Source: an uncultured Clostridium sp. (GTDB taxonomy: Bacteria; Bacillota; Clostridia; TANB77; CAG-465). Taken from it: a stretch of 35,045 nucleotides of DNA. Positions 24,964 through 34,044 of this stretch are shown here, one piece after another. Position numbers and translations under genes: made by a program. Every line of letters begins with the position of its first letter. Position 1 is the first letter of the stretch. Below the pieces are notes generated by a model. That model did no database searches and was not told where the DNA came from. It saw only the letters and a program-made list of their open reading frames with translations. The DNA lies in NCBI GenBank assembly GCA_948470565.1, contig CAOKPF010000012.1:1-35045 (forward strand), in the 5' to 3' direction.

Positions 24964-26355
24964 ATGACAAAAAAAGAGTATTACGAAAAGTATGGAAAAT
25001 ATGAAATAAAAAGAAAAGAAGGAAAATTATTATGCACTCCTCATAAATACTATTCACCAGAAGAACTTGATGGTTATAAGATTAATGCATTTCCATTTCA
25101 GTACAATGTTTCATCTGACTGTTATAGAGAGCTTTTAGTATCATATATTCCAATAATCCCATTACTTGAAAAGCAGGTTAGATTCAAAGATGCTGACTAT
25201 ATTTTATATACTCATGGCTATGCCAGATGTGACGATTTAACGGATTTAGTGTGTAATAATTTAAGAGAAATTGCAAATCACAGAAAAGAAGGCGCAGAAA
25301 TCATTGTTGTTGGAAAATCTGCTAATGCTAAATATATTTTAAATGGAGAAATTAACAATATCACTTTTGTAGGAGATCATTATGCAGAATATTTAGGCAA
25401 ACGATTTGGATTTCCTGAAATAAAAGAACAATATGTAGTATATGATGATTATTTAAAACAGCTTAATGTTTGGCCTGTTGACGGTTGTAATAACAAATGT
25501 GGTTTTTGTAGACGTAGTTATATGCACATTCGTTATGAGAGTCAAAAATATACTTTTATAAAACAACAACTTGATTGGTATCAAGAAAATGAACCTGAGA
25601 AAATGGAACACATAAGCCTAAGAGCTGAAAATTTGACTGAATATGGTATTGACTTATATGGAAAACCTATGCTTCACCGTATAATATCACTAATAAATTC
25701 ATACCAAGCTGTAAAAAAAATAACTATTGATATAGGTATGTGCATTGGCGAAATTACACCTGAAATACTTGATTCACTTTGTAATGCCAAGAAAATAGTT
25801 AGTATAGGACTAAATATTGAAACAGGTAGTAATAGATTACTTAAACTTATAGGAAAAAAGCATACCTGCCAACAAGTGATTAATGTATTTACTAAGCTTA
25901 GAGATGCTAATCCAAATATTGCCATAGAAAGTACGATAATGATTGGACTTCCTACTGAAACAATTTAGGATATGTATCTACTAGCAAAATTAATTCATAA
26001 AGTATGGCCTGACTATATACACTTAAATTACTATATACATTCACCACGCGCAACTTTAAACAAATATCCTCAACTAAGTGAAAGCTTAAGGGAATATCAT
26101 CTAAAAATATTTCTAAATAGACTAAGGGAACCTAATGAAAAATATAAATATTTAGAATTACACCCAGTTATTAATATTCGACATTACTTTATATGGGGAA
26201 AAAGAAAAAGCTCAAGAAAATGGATTAAAGAGCAAATAAGAATTGATGAAAAAAATAGTATAACTAACAATTTTCCAATTAATATGCCATTTAAACGTAT
26301 AATGTATATATATCACGAAAGTGGATATAAGAAGCTCTGGAAAGATTATTTCTAA
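24964..26355 (+). pseudogene. Divergent MiaB-like radical SAM protein, interrupted by one TAG
   Basis: Codons 1-334 and a further 128 codons are in the same frame, separated only by TAG at 25966-25968 within GLPTETI-stop-DM, where family members read ET-x-ED/EM. The radical SAM cluster motif is C175-x3-C179-x2-C182 (CNNKCGFC). The SAM-domain segments NIETGSNRLLKLIGKKHT and ESTIMIGLPTET resemble MiaB/RimO/MtaB methylthiotransferases. An N-terminal domain of methylthiotransferase type is suggested by C53 and C89, but the usual third cysteine position looks like G117-K118. No TRAM domain is seen. One nonsense change probably kills the gene; natural readthrough or a sequencing error are alternatives. 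Confidence 0.8.
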
Positions 26356-26401
26356 AGCAATTTTTGTAATTTTTAAATTTCAAGTTATAAATAAACAGAG
26401 A

Positions 26402-26440
26402 AAAACTCTAAGAATTTATTTATTTTATTCTTAGAGTTTT
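26402..26440. terminator. Bidirectional terminator between radical SAM and glmS
   Basis: 14-bp stem (26402-26415, 26427-26440; arm AACTCTAAGAAT) with T runs on both strands. It closes the plus-strand radical SAM unit and the minus-strand glycan operon. Confidence 0.8.
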
Positions 26441-26449
26441 CGCTTTTTA

Positions 26450-28288
26450 TTACTCTACTGTTACTGATTTTGCCAAATTCTTAGGTTTATCTATATCACA
26501 GCCCTTTATTTTAGCTACTTCATAAGCAATATATTGTATTACAACTGCTACAAGAAGTGGTTGTATAAAATCTGATACATCTGGTATATTTAGCACCACG
26601 TTAGAAAAATCTGTAATTTGTTTATTATTTTTGTATTCATTAGCAATAATTATTGTATATGCACCTCTAGCCTTTACTTCTTCCACATTGCTTATAGTTT
26701 TTTCATATATACTATCATTTGTAATTATAGCAATTACAGGAGTACCTCTATCAATAAGTGATATTGTACCATGTTTTAGCTCACCTGCGGGATATGCTTC
26801 ACTATGTATATATGATATTTCTTTTAATTTCAAAGAGCCTTCCATACATAATGAATAATCTATTTCTCTGCCTATATAATACAAATCATCTTTCTTAGCA
26901 ATATATTTTGCAATATCCTCATATTCAGCTTTGTTTTTTAATAAATTACATAAATATTGTTTTACACTTTTAAATTCCTCAATTACTTTTTGATAATTTT
27001 GCTTATCAATTAAATCACTTTTTATACTAAGTTCTAAAGCAATACATGATAACACCGCAACTTGTGTAGCATATCCCTTAGTTGTAGCAACTGCAATTTC
27101 AGGACCAGCATTAGTGTATATACACATATCAGCTTCTCTAGCAATAGATGAATATGGAACATTTACAATAGCAAGTGTATCAGCTCCCATTTTCTTAGCA
27201 AGTTTTAGTGCTGCAAGTGTATCAGCAGTTTCACCTGACTGAGATATAACCATTGCTAAAGTATCACTATTTGTAAACACTTTTTTATATCTATATTCTG
27301 ATGCAATTTCTACATTAACCGCAATATTTCCATATTTTTCTATAAGTGCTTTTCCAACAAGCCCTGCGTGCATTGCACTACCACAAGCTATTATATCAAA
27401 CTTTTTGTACTTAGAAAAATCAATATTTTCAAATAATTTTCCATTTATGTATTTTTCAAAAATATTGTATATTACCTGAGGTTGTTCATTCATTTCTTTT
27501 AACATATAATGCTCATAACCATTTTTTTCATACTCAGTTGCACTAAGCATTGCCTCTTTAATTTCCTTTTCTATAATCTTAGCATCTTTATTATATACTT
27601 TTATTTCATTACTAGAAATTACAGCATATTCATCAAATTCTAGTTCTATATACTTATTTGTATATTCTAATACAGAGGAAATATCTGATGTAACAAAATT
27701 TCCTTCTTTAGACATACCGATTATAAGTGGACTATTTTTTCTAGTAGCATAAATTTCATCTTGGGAGTCTTCAAAAATAATCGCAAACGCATATGAACCT
27801 GTAAATCTAGTACATGCCTCTTTAATTATTTTAACTCTATCTTCTGCAGTTACACTTCTATTACCACTTATTTTCTCATTATACACATAATTTATATATG
27901 CACATGCAACTTCCGTATCAGTAGAAGATGAAAAATTAACTCCCTTATTTAATAACTCATTTTTTATTTCTAAATAATTTTCAATTATACCATTATGTAC
28001 AAGAGTAACTTTACCACATTTATGAGGGTGTGCATTTACTTCATTAGGTGTTCCATGAGTTGCCCATCTTGTATGAGCAATTGCAAGTTTTGAATCAATG
28101 TCACTATCCTTTACCTTATCTGCTAAATTTAATATCTTGCCACTAGCCTTATATACACAAATCTCATTATTAAGGCTAAGTGCTATTCCAGCAGAATCAT
28201 AACCCCTATATTCTAATTTTCTCAAACAATTAATTGCTATATCTTTAGCACCAGTTTTTTCTCCAACATAACCTATTATTCCACACAT
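26450..28288 (-). CDS. glmS: Glutamine-fructose-6-phosphate aminotransferase
   Basis: 612 residues. After Met removal the N-terminal nucleophile Cys is exposed (MCGIIGYVG). The glutaminase domain is followed by two SIS domains (CGSAMHAGL and VISQSGETADTL; YIGREIDYSLCMEGSLKLKEISY) and the C-terminal KNLAKSVTVE. It makes glucosamine-6-phosphate, feeding GlmM. The start at 28288 follows a GGAGG site. It is the last gene of the glycan operon. Only about 32 bases separate it from the upstream gene, so no glmS ribozyme of the usual size can precede it. Confidence 0.97.
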   Translation of the reverse strand: MCGIIGYVGEKTGAKDIAINCLRKLEYRGYDSAGIALSLNNEICVYKASGKILNLADKVKDSDIDSKLAIAHTRWATHGTPNEVNAHPHKCGKVTLVHNGIIENYLEIKNELLNKGVNFSSSTDTEVACAYINYVYNEKISGNRSVTAEDRVKIIKEACTRFTGSYAFAIIFEDSQDEIYATRKNSPLIIGMSKEGNFVTSDISSVLEYTNKYIELEFDEYAVISSNEIKVYNKDAKIIEKEIKEAMLSATEYEKNGYEHYMLKEMNEQPQVIYNIFEKYINGKLFENIDFSKYKKFDIIACGSAMHAGLVGKALIEKYGNIAVNVEIASEYRYKKVFTNSDTLAMVISQSGETADTLAALKLAKKMGADTLAIVNVPYSSIAREADMCIYTNAGPEIAVATTKGYATQVAVLSCIALELSIKSDLIDKQNYQKVIEEFKSVKQYLCNLLKNKAEYEDIAKYIAKKDDLYYIGREIDYSLCMEGSLKLKEISYIHSEAYPAGELKHGTISLIDRGTPVIAIITNDSIYEKTISNVEEVKARGAYTIIIANEYKNNKQITDFSNVVLNIPDVSDFIQPLLVAVVIQYIAYEVAKIKGCDIDKPKNLAKSVTVE

Positions 28289-28320
28289 ATTTTTTACCTC
28301 CAAAAATTACATTTATTATA

Positions 28321-28746
28321 CTATATTCTATTTTCTACATTAGTTGCTATTTCCGTTTTTATATTATTATTTTTTGCACTATTTACATCATTTTGGTTAA
28401 ATTTTAAATTCATAACTATAATTCCAATTATAACAAGTATTGCTCCAACAATACCATTAATACTCATTTTTTCATGAAATACAAAATAAGATATAATTAA
28501 TGTTACTACTTGAGTAATACCAGCAGTAAGTGGATATATATAACTTAAATCAAACATTACAACAAGTCTTGTAAATAGAAAAAAGCTTCCTATATAACAT
28601 ACAAAACCAATTGCACTAATTGTACTCATTGATATACTAAAACTACCATCAGCAAATGTAACTGTACCAGGATTACCACCCTGTTTCATAAAAACTAGTC
28701 CAAGTATAGTAAGTACCAAATACACTGGAATTAATAAATACTTCAT
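28321..28746 (-). CDS. Small EamA/DMT-type membrane carrier (ArnE/ArnF-like)
   Basis: 141 residues with four membrane helices, the last two spanning about 78-112 (GITQVVTLIISYFVFHEKMSINGIVGAILVIIGI). The PLTAG and FHEK motifs are typical of half-size drug/metabolite transporter proteins. In glycan clusters such proteins are proposed to flip undecaprenyl-linked sugars, and here it sits next to DUF2304 and two glycosyltransferases, which supports that role by context. The polar Asn-rich tail is unusual. Same operon, with short gaps on both sides. Confidence 0.75.
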   Translation of the reverse strand: MKYLLIPVYLVLTILGLVFMKQGGNPGTVTFADGSFSISMSTISAIGFVCYIGSFFLFTRLVVMFDLSYIYPLTAGITQVVTLIISYFVFHEKMSINGIVGAILVIIGIIVMNLKFNQNDVNSAKNNNIKTEIATNVENRI

Positions 28747-28769
28747 AATCTCACTCCTTACCTATCTTT

Positions 28770-29138
28770 TTATTTTTTTAACAATTTTTCATTTTCTAGC
28801 TTTTCAATTCTCTTTTTTAACATAGATACTTCTTGTATTAAAATAACATTTTGCTTAAATTCCTTAGAAAGTAACATTACCAAATTAAAAATTAAGTAAA
28901 ATGCTATAAAAATTGCCAAACAAAATATCATATTTGATGCTTTTTCAAATCCTAAAAAAGATGAAACACTTTCTATAAAATTTGGTATAAGTATAGATAC
29001 TATTAAAACAATTCCTGTCAAAATCCAAAATATTGAAAAAGATGTTTGAAGTTTTCTCTTTTTTACGGCATCTACTATTATATACAAATAAATTAATGTA
29101 ATTATTATTAAGACAGCTTTTAAAGTAGTTGATAACAT
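28770..29138 (-). CDS. DUF2304 membrane protein
   Basis: 122 residues: three helices (about 4-22, 34-54 and 69-90) and a C-terminal coiled coil (about 93-120, SMLKKRIEKLENEK). This is the DUF2304 layout, found beside GtrB-like glycosyltransferases. It starts in a TAATG overlap with the preceding glycosyltransferase, implying coupled translation. It may hold the glycosyltransferase at the membrane; inferred from neighbourhood only. Confidence 0.82.
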   Translation of the reverse strand: MLSTTLKAVLIIITLIYLYIIVDAVKKRKLQTSFSIFWILTGIVLIVSILIPNFIESVSSFLGFEKASNMIFCLAIFIAFYLIFNLVMLLSKEFKQNVILIQEVSMLKKRIEKLENEKLLKK

Positions 29139-29872
29139 TACACATCTCCCTCCCTTTTCGTAGTTTTTCTCATACTATCTATACATATAGCAATTGATAC
29201 TTTTATCATATAATGAGCACTCTTAAGTGGAGTTGCAAAAGATTTTCCAGCAGTTCTCTCATTCATAGATACTGCCTTTTCAGTAACTCTAAATCCATGT
29301 TTTATCAAATTAACTAAAGACTCTGGTTCTGGATAATCTGTTGGATAATCACTTGCAAATATCTTTATTACCTCATTATTAGTAGCTCTAAATCCTGATG
29401 TTGGATCTGTAATTTTTACTCTACAACACATTCTTATTATAACAGAAATAATATTTTTTCCTAATCTTCTCATAAAAGTAGATTTAAAACTACTTGTTGT
29501 CTTGTCCAAATATCTTGAACCAATACAAATATCTACTTTTTTGTTAATTATAGGTTCACATATAGTATACACATAATTTACATCATGTTGTCCATCACCA
29601 TCAAACTGAACTGCTATATCATAACCATTATCATAAGCATATTTATAACCTGTCTGAACAGCACCACCAATTCCAAGATTTGCAACTAAATCAATATGTG
29701 GTATATTATTATCTTTTAAAATTTTAGAAGTATTATCTTTTGATGCATCATTTATTACTATATAATCAAGTTTTTTATCGCTATTATTTAAGTTATATTC
29801 ATCTATATTTTTACAAACTTTTAATATATTTTCCTCTTCGTTATATGCTGGTATTATTAATAAAATTTTCAT
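29138..29872 (-). CDS. Family 2 glycosyltransferase (dolichol-phosphate-mannose synthase type)
   Basis: 244 residues, GT-A fold. PAYNEEENI at the start binds nucleotide sugar; QFDGDGQHD provides the metal-binding acidic residues; DPTSGFRA lies in the acceptor region. It lacks the C-terminal membrane helices seen in GtrB, so it may depend on DUF2304 for membrane contact. It probably transfers a sugar to undecaprenyl phosphate; the sugar is unknown. Start and stop are closely coupled to its neighbours. Confidence 0.88.
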   Translation of the reverse strand: MKILLIIPAYNEEENILKVCKNIDEYNLNNSDKKLDYIVINDASKDNTSKILKDNNIPHIDLVANLGIGGAVQTGYKYAYDNGYDIAVQFDGDGQHDVNYVYTICEPIINKKVDICIGSRYLDKTTSSFKSTFMRRLGKNIISVIIRMCCRVKITDPTSGFRATNNEVIKIFASDYPTDYPEPESLVNLIKHGFRVTEKAVSMNERTAGKSFATPLKSAHYMIKVSIAICIDSMRKTTKREGDV

Positions 29873-29884
29873 AATAACTTCTAC

Positions 29885-30823
29885 TTAAATTTCTCCTTTA
29901 CTATTATTATCTAATATTTTTTCAACTAAATACACTGGTCTATTCCTTATTTCATCATACGCTCTCCATAAATACTCTCCTAGTATTCCTGTCATAAACA
30001 TTTGAATTCCTGCTGTAAAAAGTATAAGAATTACAATTGATGTCCAACCAGGAACTAGAATTGTTCCATTTAGCTTTAATACAATAAACAAAATTGTAGC
30101 AACAAAAGCTAAAAACGCAAATAATATACCAAGAAAAGTCATTGAACGTATAGGAAAATATGAAAATGCAACAAACGAATCAATAAAATACTTAACTTTT
30201 TTGGCCAAAGTCCATCTTGATTTTCCCTTTTCTCTTTTCTTCCTTACATAGTAAACCTTTTCAATTTTTTCACTACACCATAATACTTGTCCTGTAAGAG
30301 ATGTATTCTTTTCTTTCATATTAACTATTTCATCTATTATTTTTCTATTAATTAGAAAACAATCAAATCCACCTCTTGGCATATTTGAAAGTGCAAATTT
30401 TGCCATAAGGCTATAATATGTGTTTGAAAATAATTTTTGTCCAAAAGACTCTTCTCTATCTTGTCTTACTGCAAGCACAGTAGTAACATCACCTCTTAGT
30501 TTTTCTAGCATCTGCAAAATTATTTCAGGTGGATCCTGCAAATCAGCAGAAATTGCACAAGCGCAATCACCTGTACAGTTAGAAAGCCCCGCCAAAATTG
30601 CAACAAATGAACCATAATTTTTTACTAATTTTACTAGTTTTATATTAGGATATTTATTATACAACTCTTCCATTTTTGAAAAAGATGCATCTTTTGAACC
30701 ATCATCTACAAATATTAATTCATATGAATCAAGTTTTGGCAATACAGCAGTACTTAACTTTTCATATAAATCATCTAAATTCATTTCATTATAATAAACA
30801 GGTACTATTATAGATAGTTTCAT
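29885..30823 (-). CDS. Family 2 glycosyltransferase with two C-terminal helices (GtrB/ArnC-like)
   Basis: 312 residues. Catalytic domain: VPVYYNEMNLDDL, FVDDGSKD, the SADLQDPPE metal motif and EKGKSRW. Two membrane helices (about 228-255 and 262-290) follow, then a short cytoplasmic tail ending in the YDEIRNRPVYLVEK signature. It attaches a sugar to undecaprenyl phosphate on the inner face. Its ATG shares the A of a TAATG overlap with the upstream FdtA-like gene. Confidence 0.92.
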   Translation of the reverse strand: MKLSIIVPVYYNEMNLDDLYEKLSTAVLPKLDSYELIFVDDGSKDASFSKMEELYNKYPNIKLVKLVKNYGSFVAILAGLSNCTGDCACAISADLQDPPEIILQMLEKLRGDVTTVLAVRQDREESFGQKLFSNTYYSLMAKFALSNMPRGGFDCFLINRKIIDEIVNMKEKNTSLTGQVLWCSEKIEKVYYVRKKREKGKSRWTLAKKVKYFIDSFVAFSYFPIRSMTFLGILFAFLAFVATILFIVLKLNGTILVPGWTSIVILILFTAGIQMFMTGILGEYLWRAYDEIRNRPVYLVEKILDNNSKGEI

Positions 30824-31227
30824 TATTTTATCTCCATTTCTTTTAAAAATTCATCATAATCTCTTATATATTCATTAGCATCGTATGGTATATTAGATAA
30901 CACAAGTAAAACCGAATCATCTGAGAAATCATACATATCTTTCCATACCATTTTATTTAAATACAAACCTTTATGAGGTTTATCTAAATTTATTATAACT
31001 TGTTCTTTTCCTGTATCAACTTTTACTTTACATGAGCCTGATACATTAATTAAAACAAATTCAGACTTTCTATTAGCGTGTTTTCCCCTTACAACATCTT
31101 TATCAGATCCGTATATATAAAATATTCTTTGAATACAAAAAGGAATATTTTGAGGATACTCAGCTACTACTAAATGCCCTCTTTCATCTCCTAATTCATT
31201 AAAATATAATTCTTTATATAGTTCCAT
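30823..31227 (-). CDS. FdtA/WxcM-like sugar 3,4-ketoisomerase (cupin)
   Basis: 134 residues, single cupin domain of the FdtA/QdtA/WxcM type: DERGHLVVAE, RIFYIYGS, VRGKHANRKSEF and GLYLNKMVWKDM. Members isomerise dTDP-4-keto-6-deoxyglucose at positions 3 and 4 on the way to 3-amino sugars. No RmlA/RmlB or PLP aminotransferase is in this window, so the rest of the pathway lies elsewhere or the protein has another role. The ribosome binding site is AGGAGAG, 5 bases before the ATG. Confidence 0.85.
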   Translation of the reverse strand: MELYKELYFNELGDERGHLVVAEYPQNIPFCIQRIFYIYGSDKDVVRGKHANRKSEFVLINVSGSCKVKVDTGKEQVIINLDKPHKGLYLNKMVWKDMYDFSDDSVLLVLSNIPYDANEYIRDYDEFLKEMEIK

Positions 31228-31236
31228 ATAACTCTC

Positions 31237-31740
31237 CTATTTTTTATAATCATTTTTTAAAAAACAATACCATTTTAAATCTTTAAACTTAGAATTTATA
31301 CATAAATGTTCTTTAAATTCTCCTTCATATATAAACCCTACTTTTTCATAAAATTTTATAGCCCTAGTATTTTCACTTAAAACATTTAAATATACTTTAT
31401 TTAAATTTAATGTCTCAAAAGCATATTTTAATAATTCTTCAGTAGCAAATTTTGAAACACCAGTTCCATGAAACTTTTTTCTTACAGCAATTGCATATTC
31501 TGCATTTTTATTTTCCATATCTATATTTTTTAAACTTATAGTTCCTAAATATTCGTCATTATCATCAGCTATTGCAAAATTTTTATTTTTCTTATCATTT
31601 ACACTATTTTCTATAAAACTTTTGCAACTATCTATTGTAATTTTTTTAGGATCAAATCTAAAATTACAGTAAACTTCAGGATCACTCATCCATTCATACA
31701 TAAATTTTGCATCTTTTTTTTCTAAATCTCTAAGTTTCAT
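31237..31740 (-). CDS. GNAT acetyltransferase, RimJ/RimL type
   Basis: 167 residues with an acetyl-CoA-binding GNAT core (AEYAIAVRKKFHGTGVSKFATEELLKYAF, then YLNVLSENTRAIKFYEKVGF). Near a 3-ketoisomerase, N-acetylation of an amino sugar is plausible. The substrate is not shown. The start at ATG 31740 follows GGAGGAAA; an in-frame TTG/ATG further upstream is rejected for lack of a site. It is the first gene of the glycan operon, with a TATAAT -10 box at 31763-31768. Confidence 0.85.
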   Translation of the reverse strand: MKLRDLEKKDAKFMYEWMSDPEVYCNFRFDPKKITIDSCKSFIENSVNDKKNKNFAIADDNDEYLGTISLKNIDMENKNAEYAIAVRKKFHGTGVSKFATEELLKYAFETLNLNKVYLNVLSENTRAIKFYEKVGFIYEGEFKEHLCINSKFKDLKWYCFLKNDYKK

Positions 31741-31762
31741 AAAAGTTTCCTCCGACAATTAC

Positions 31763-31785
31763 ATTATAACACATTTATGCTTATT
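31763..31785 (-). promoter_or_regulatory. Likely promoter of the glycan-glmS operon
   Basis: TATAAT (31763-31768) with a weak -35 (TGTAAA-like) near 31785, about 25 bases before the acetyltransferase start. The -10 box is convincing; the -35 is not. Confidence 0.5.
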
Positions 31786-31797
31786 TACATAGTATTT

Positions 31798-33258
31798 TTA
31801 TAAAAAAATAGGAAATTTGTAAAATGATTTATATGTAGCAATGGACAATGTGTAACAAATAATTACAAATAACACATATAATACGGGCTTATACTTAAAA
31901 ATAAAATATTTTATTGCATAAATATATTTTTTATCTTTTATAAAATTACATATATCATTAAAAAATTTATTATTTATACCAGAATACAATATTACTGCAT
32001 AAATAAATACTTGTAATGGTAGCATAAATCTTACTTCTATTGCCGTAGGTATTGAAATAGCTACGCTAAATAGTATCATTAAAGTTAAAAATATAAAATC
32101 AAAATTTTTATATTCTTTTATCTTTATCATCTTACAAAATGTAACTATGAAAATATATATAATTGTATAATTTAATAATGAAAATAATACATTTACAGAA
32201 TATATATCATCTATATAAAGTTTAGGGTATTTTATATCCAAAGCATTGAATATATGTCTAAAGTATATACCTCCAAAACTAAAAGGATATTTTAATACTA
32301 GTTTAATATAGCTAACTATATCTAACTTAGTTATATTTTCTTGTTGTATAATTTTTTCTCCCCTATTATCTCTAAAAAATAATGTTGCATCTATATTTTC
32401 CTGATTTCCTACATAAGTTTCATACTTTTGATTCTGAATTCCCCATACTAATTGAGTAGAAAAAAGATCAGTTCCATTATCAGTTTTAGTAATAACAAAA
32501 GGACTAATCACATTATTATTCTTTTTATTTATTACTATTTGTGGAAATAATATTACTACAAAACCTAAAATAAATATACTAGTATAAATAATAGCATATT
32601 TCCAATTCTTTATATTTTTTTCTCTTTTTAACTTACATATCAGATAAATACATATAACTGGTATAATTATATTATATGATGGTCTTATATTTATACTTGC
32701 ACCTAGTGATATTGCAGATATAAATACAAAAATATAATTTTTTATACTTTTATTGTCTTTTGATATTTTTAACACACTATAATATGATATAACAGCACAT
32801 AATAATGATGGAAAATCAGATAAAGGAAAGCCAAAATATCCTCTCCAAAATATAATTATAATGCTAAAATATAATAAAATACTAACAAAGCCTATATCTC
32901 TATTAAAAAGCTTTGAAAATATTTTTGGTATATAAATTCCAAATAATACTGCAAATATCAAACCATTAAAAATCCATAATAAAATTAGTGCATTACTTAT
33001 ATTAAACAAACTAGATAATTTTTTTATAACATAAATTATAAATGGAAATAAATATCCTCTTATATTATCATTATAATTAAAAACACTAAAGTGTCCAAAG
33101 TTATCCAAAAATTTATCTGAATAATTCCAATATTTTAGTGAATCCCAATATAATTTTGAATTGCTAAAACATGAATACAAAAAAGTAATTAAGAAAATTA
33201 TAATGCTACATATTATATACTTTTTACTATTATTATTACTTTTTCTAACTCTTATCAT
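31798..33258 (-). CDS. GT-C-type membrane glycosyltransferase (family 39-like)
   Basis: 486 residues with about 11-12 membrane helices. The first lumenal loop carries an acidic motif (LYWDSLKYW, Asp 39), in the position of the catalytic Asp of GT-C/PMT-like enzymes that use polyprenyl-linked sugars. No close family is certain. It is separated from the glycan operon by its own stop and a short gap; its start has no good ribosome binding site, but a TATAAT lies very close. Its middle region recurs as a broken fragment at 34880-35000. It may transfer the sugars made by the adjacent GtrB-like enzymes. Confidence 0.78.
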   Translation of the reverse strand: MIRVRKSNNNSKKYIICSIIIFLITFLYSCFSNSKLYWDSLKYWNYSDKFLDNFGHFSVFNYNDNIRGYLFPFIIYVIKKLSSLFNISNALILLWIFNGLIFAVLFGIYIPKIFSKLFNRDIGFVSILLYFSIIIIFWRGYFGFPLSDFPSLLCAVISYYSVLKISKDNKSIKNYIFVFISAISLGASINIRPSYNIIIPVICIYLICKLKREKNIKNWKYAIIYTSIFILGFVVILFPQIVINKKNNNVISPFVITKTDNGTDLFSTQLVWGIQNQKYETYVGNQENIDATLFFRDNRGEKIIQQENITKLDIVSYIKLVLKYPFSFGGIYFRHIFNALDIKYPKLYIDDIYSVNVLFSLLNYTIIYIFIVTFCKMIKIKEYKNFDFIFLTLMILFSVAISIPTAIEVRFMLPLQVFIYAVILYSGINNKFFNDICNFIKDKKYIYAIKYFIFKYKPVLYVLFVIICYTLSIATYKSFYKFPIFL

Positions 33259-33849
33259 AATTATATTATATGTATATAATTTGAATTAATTTGAAATGTT
33301 AAAAAAAAGACATAATTTAGTACAACTATTGCTAAAGTTAAACATCTTTTTTACTATTAAAATTATTCCATATATTTTTTGTAAAATTTACTTCGCCAAA
33401 ACTTAGCCAATACTTTGCCACTATTATTTTAATTTTTTAATAGATAATTTAATTGTAGAATGCAAAATAAAAAGAGCAACATTTGTCGAAATATGAAATA
33501 CAGAACTTTCGAATAAAAAATATAAAACTGTATTTATGTCGATAAAGTATATTTAAATGATAATTCTCAATATGTAATCCTAAAAAGAAAGTAAATTATA
33601 CTACCTGAAATAGCTGAAAAATGTATATAGTTTACCATTATTTGATTTGAAATATATTGATTAAGCTCGTGTCAATATATAGTAAAGTAAATACTTTATA
33701 TTGTCATTGGAATTTCTTATACAACACCTAAATATCTTAATTTGCATTTACTTATATATTTTAAGATGTAAATAAATAATATATTAATACCAATTTTTTG
33801 CCTTTAAAGTTCACCTTTAAAAATTTTATTTACTATATAAATTTTCATA
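33259..33849. other. 591-base gene-free region
   Basis: No coding sequence is credible. It contains a perfect Spo0A-box-like TTTGTCGAAA followed by TATG near 33483-33495, the same twelve bases (TGTCGAAATATG) that begin the block of promoter 1, but without the matching core promoter. The rest is AT-rich. Confidence 0.4.
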
Positions 33850-33996
33850 ATAAACTTCCCCGGGGCAAGCCCTCAAACATCTAGAAAAGATGTTTGCCTC
33901 TCTTCGAGAGCGGGGTATTCGCCCCAGCAAACAAAACTTCGTAATGTTTGCCTAGTTTGTTACGACGCAAGCGTCGGGGAATTAAACCCGAAGAGA
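33850..33996. mobile_element. 147-bp structured element, copy 2
   Basis: Identical to 22362-22508 except for one base (TGCCTAGTTT instead of TGCCTAATTT). The flanks differ beyond TTAAAA on the right and a TA on the left. Intergenic here. Confidence 0.85.
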
Positions 33997-34044
33997 TTAA
34001 AAAATCCATAGGACGAATTTTTCTAATTTTTCGTCCTATAAATT

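Noticed and set aside
24964-26355. Pyrrolysine-type recoding of TAG in the radical SAM gene
   Set aside because: No TAG readthrough is needed in any other gene here, several genes use TAG as a normal stop (for example rplA), and the locus is otherwise decaying.
28289-28320. glmS ribozyme upstream of glmS
   Set aside because: The gap is only about 32 bases, far too short for the known ribozyme.
33483-33552. Third copy of the shared promoter layout
   Set aside because: It has TGTCGAAATATG and a later TGTCGATA, but no GATCGAAA end and no TTTACA-17-TATAAT at the right distance.
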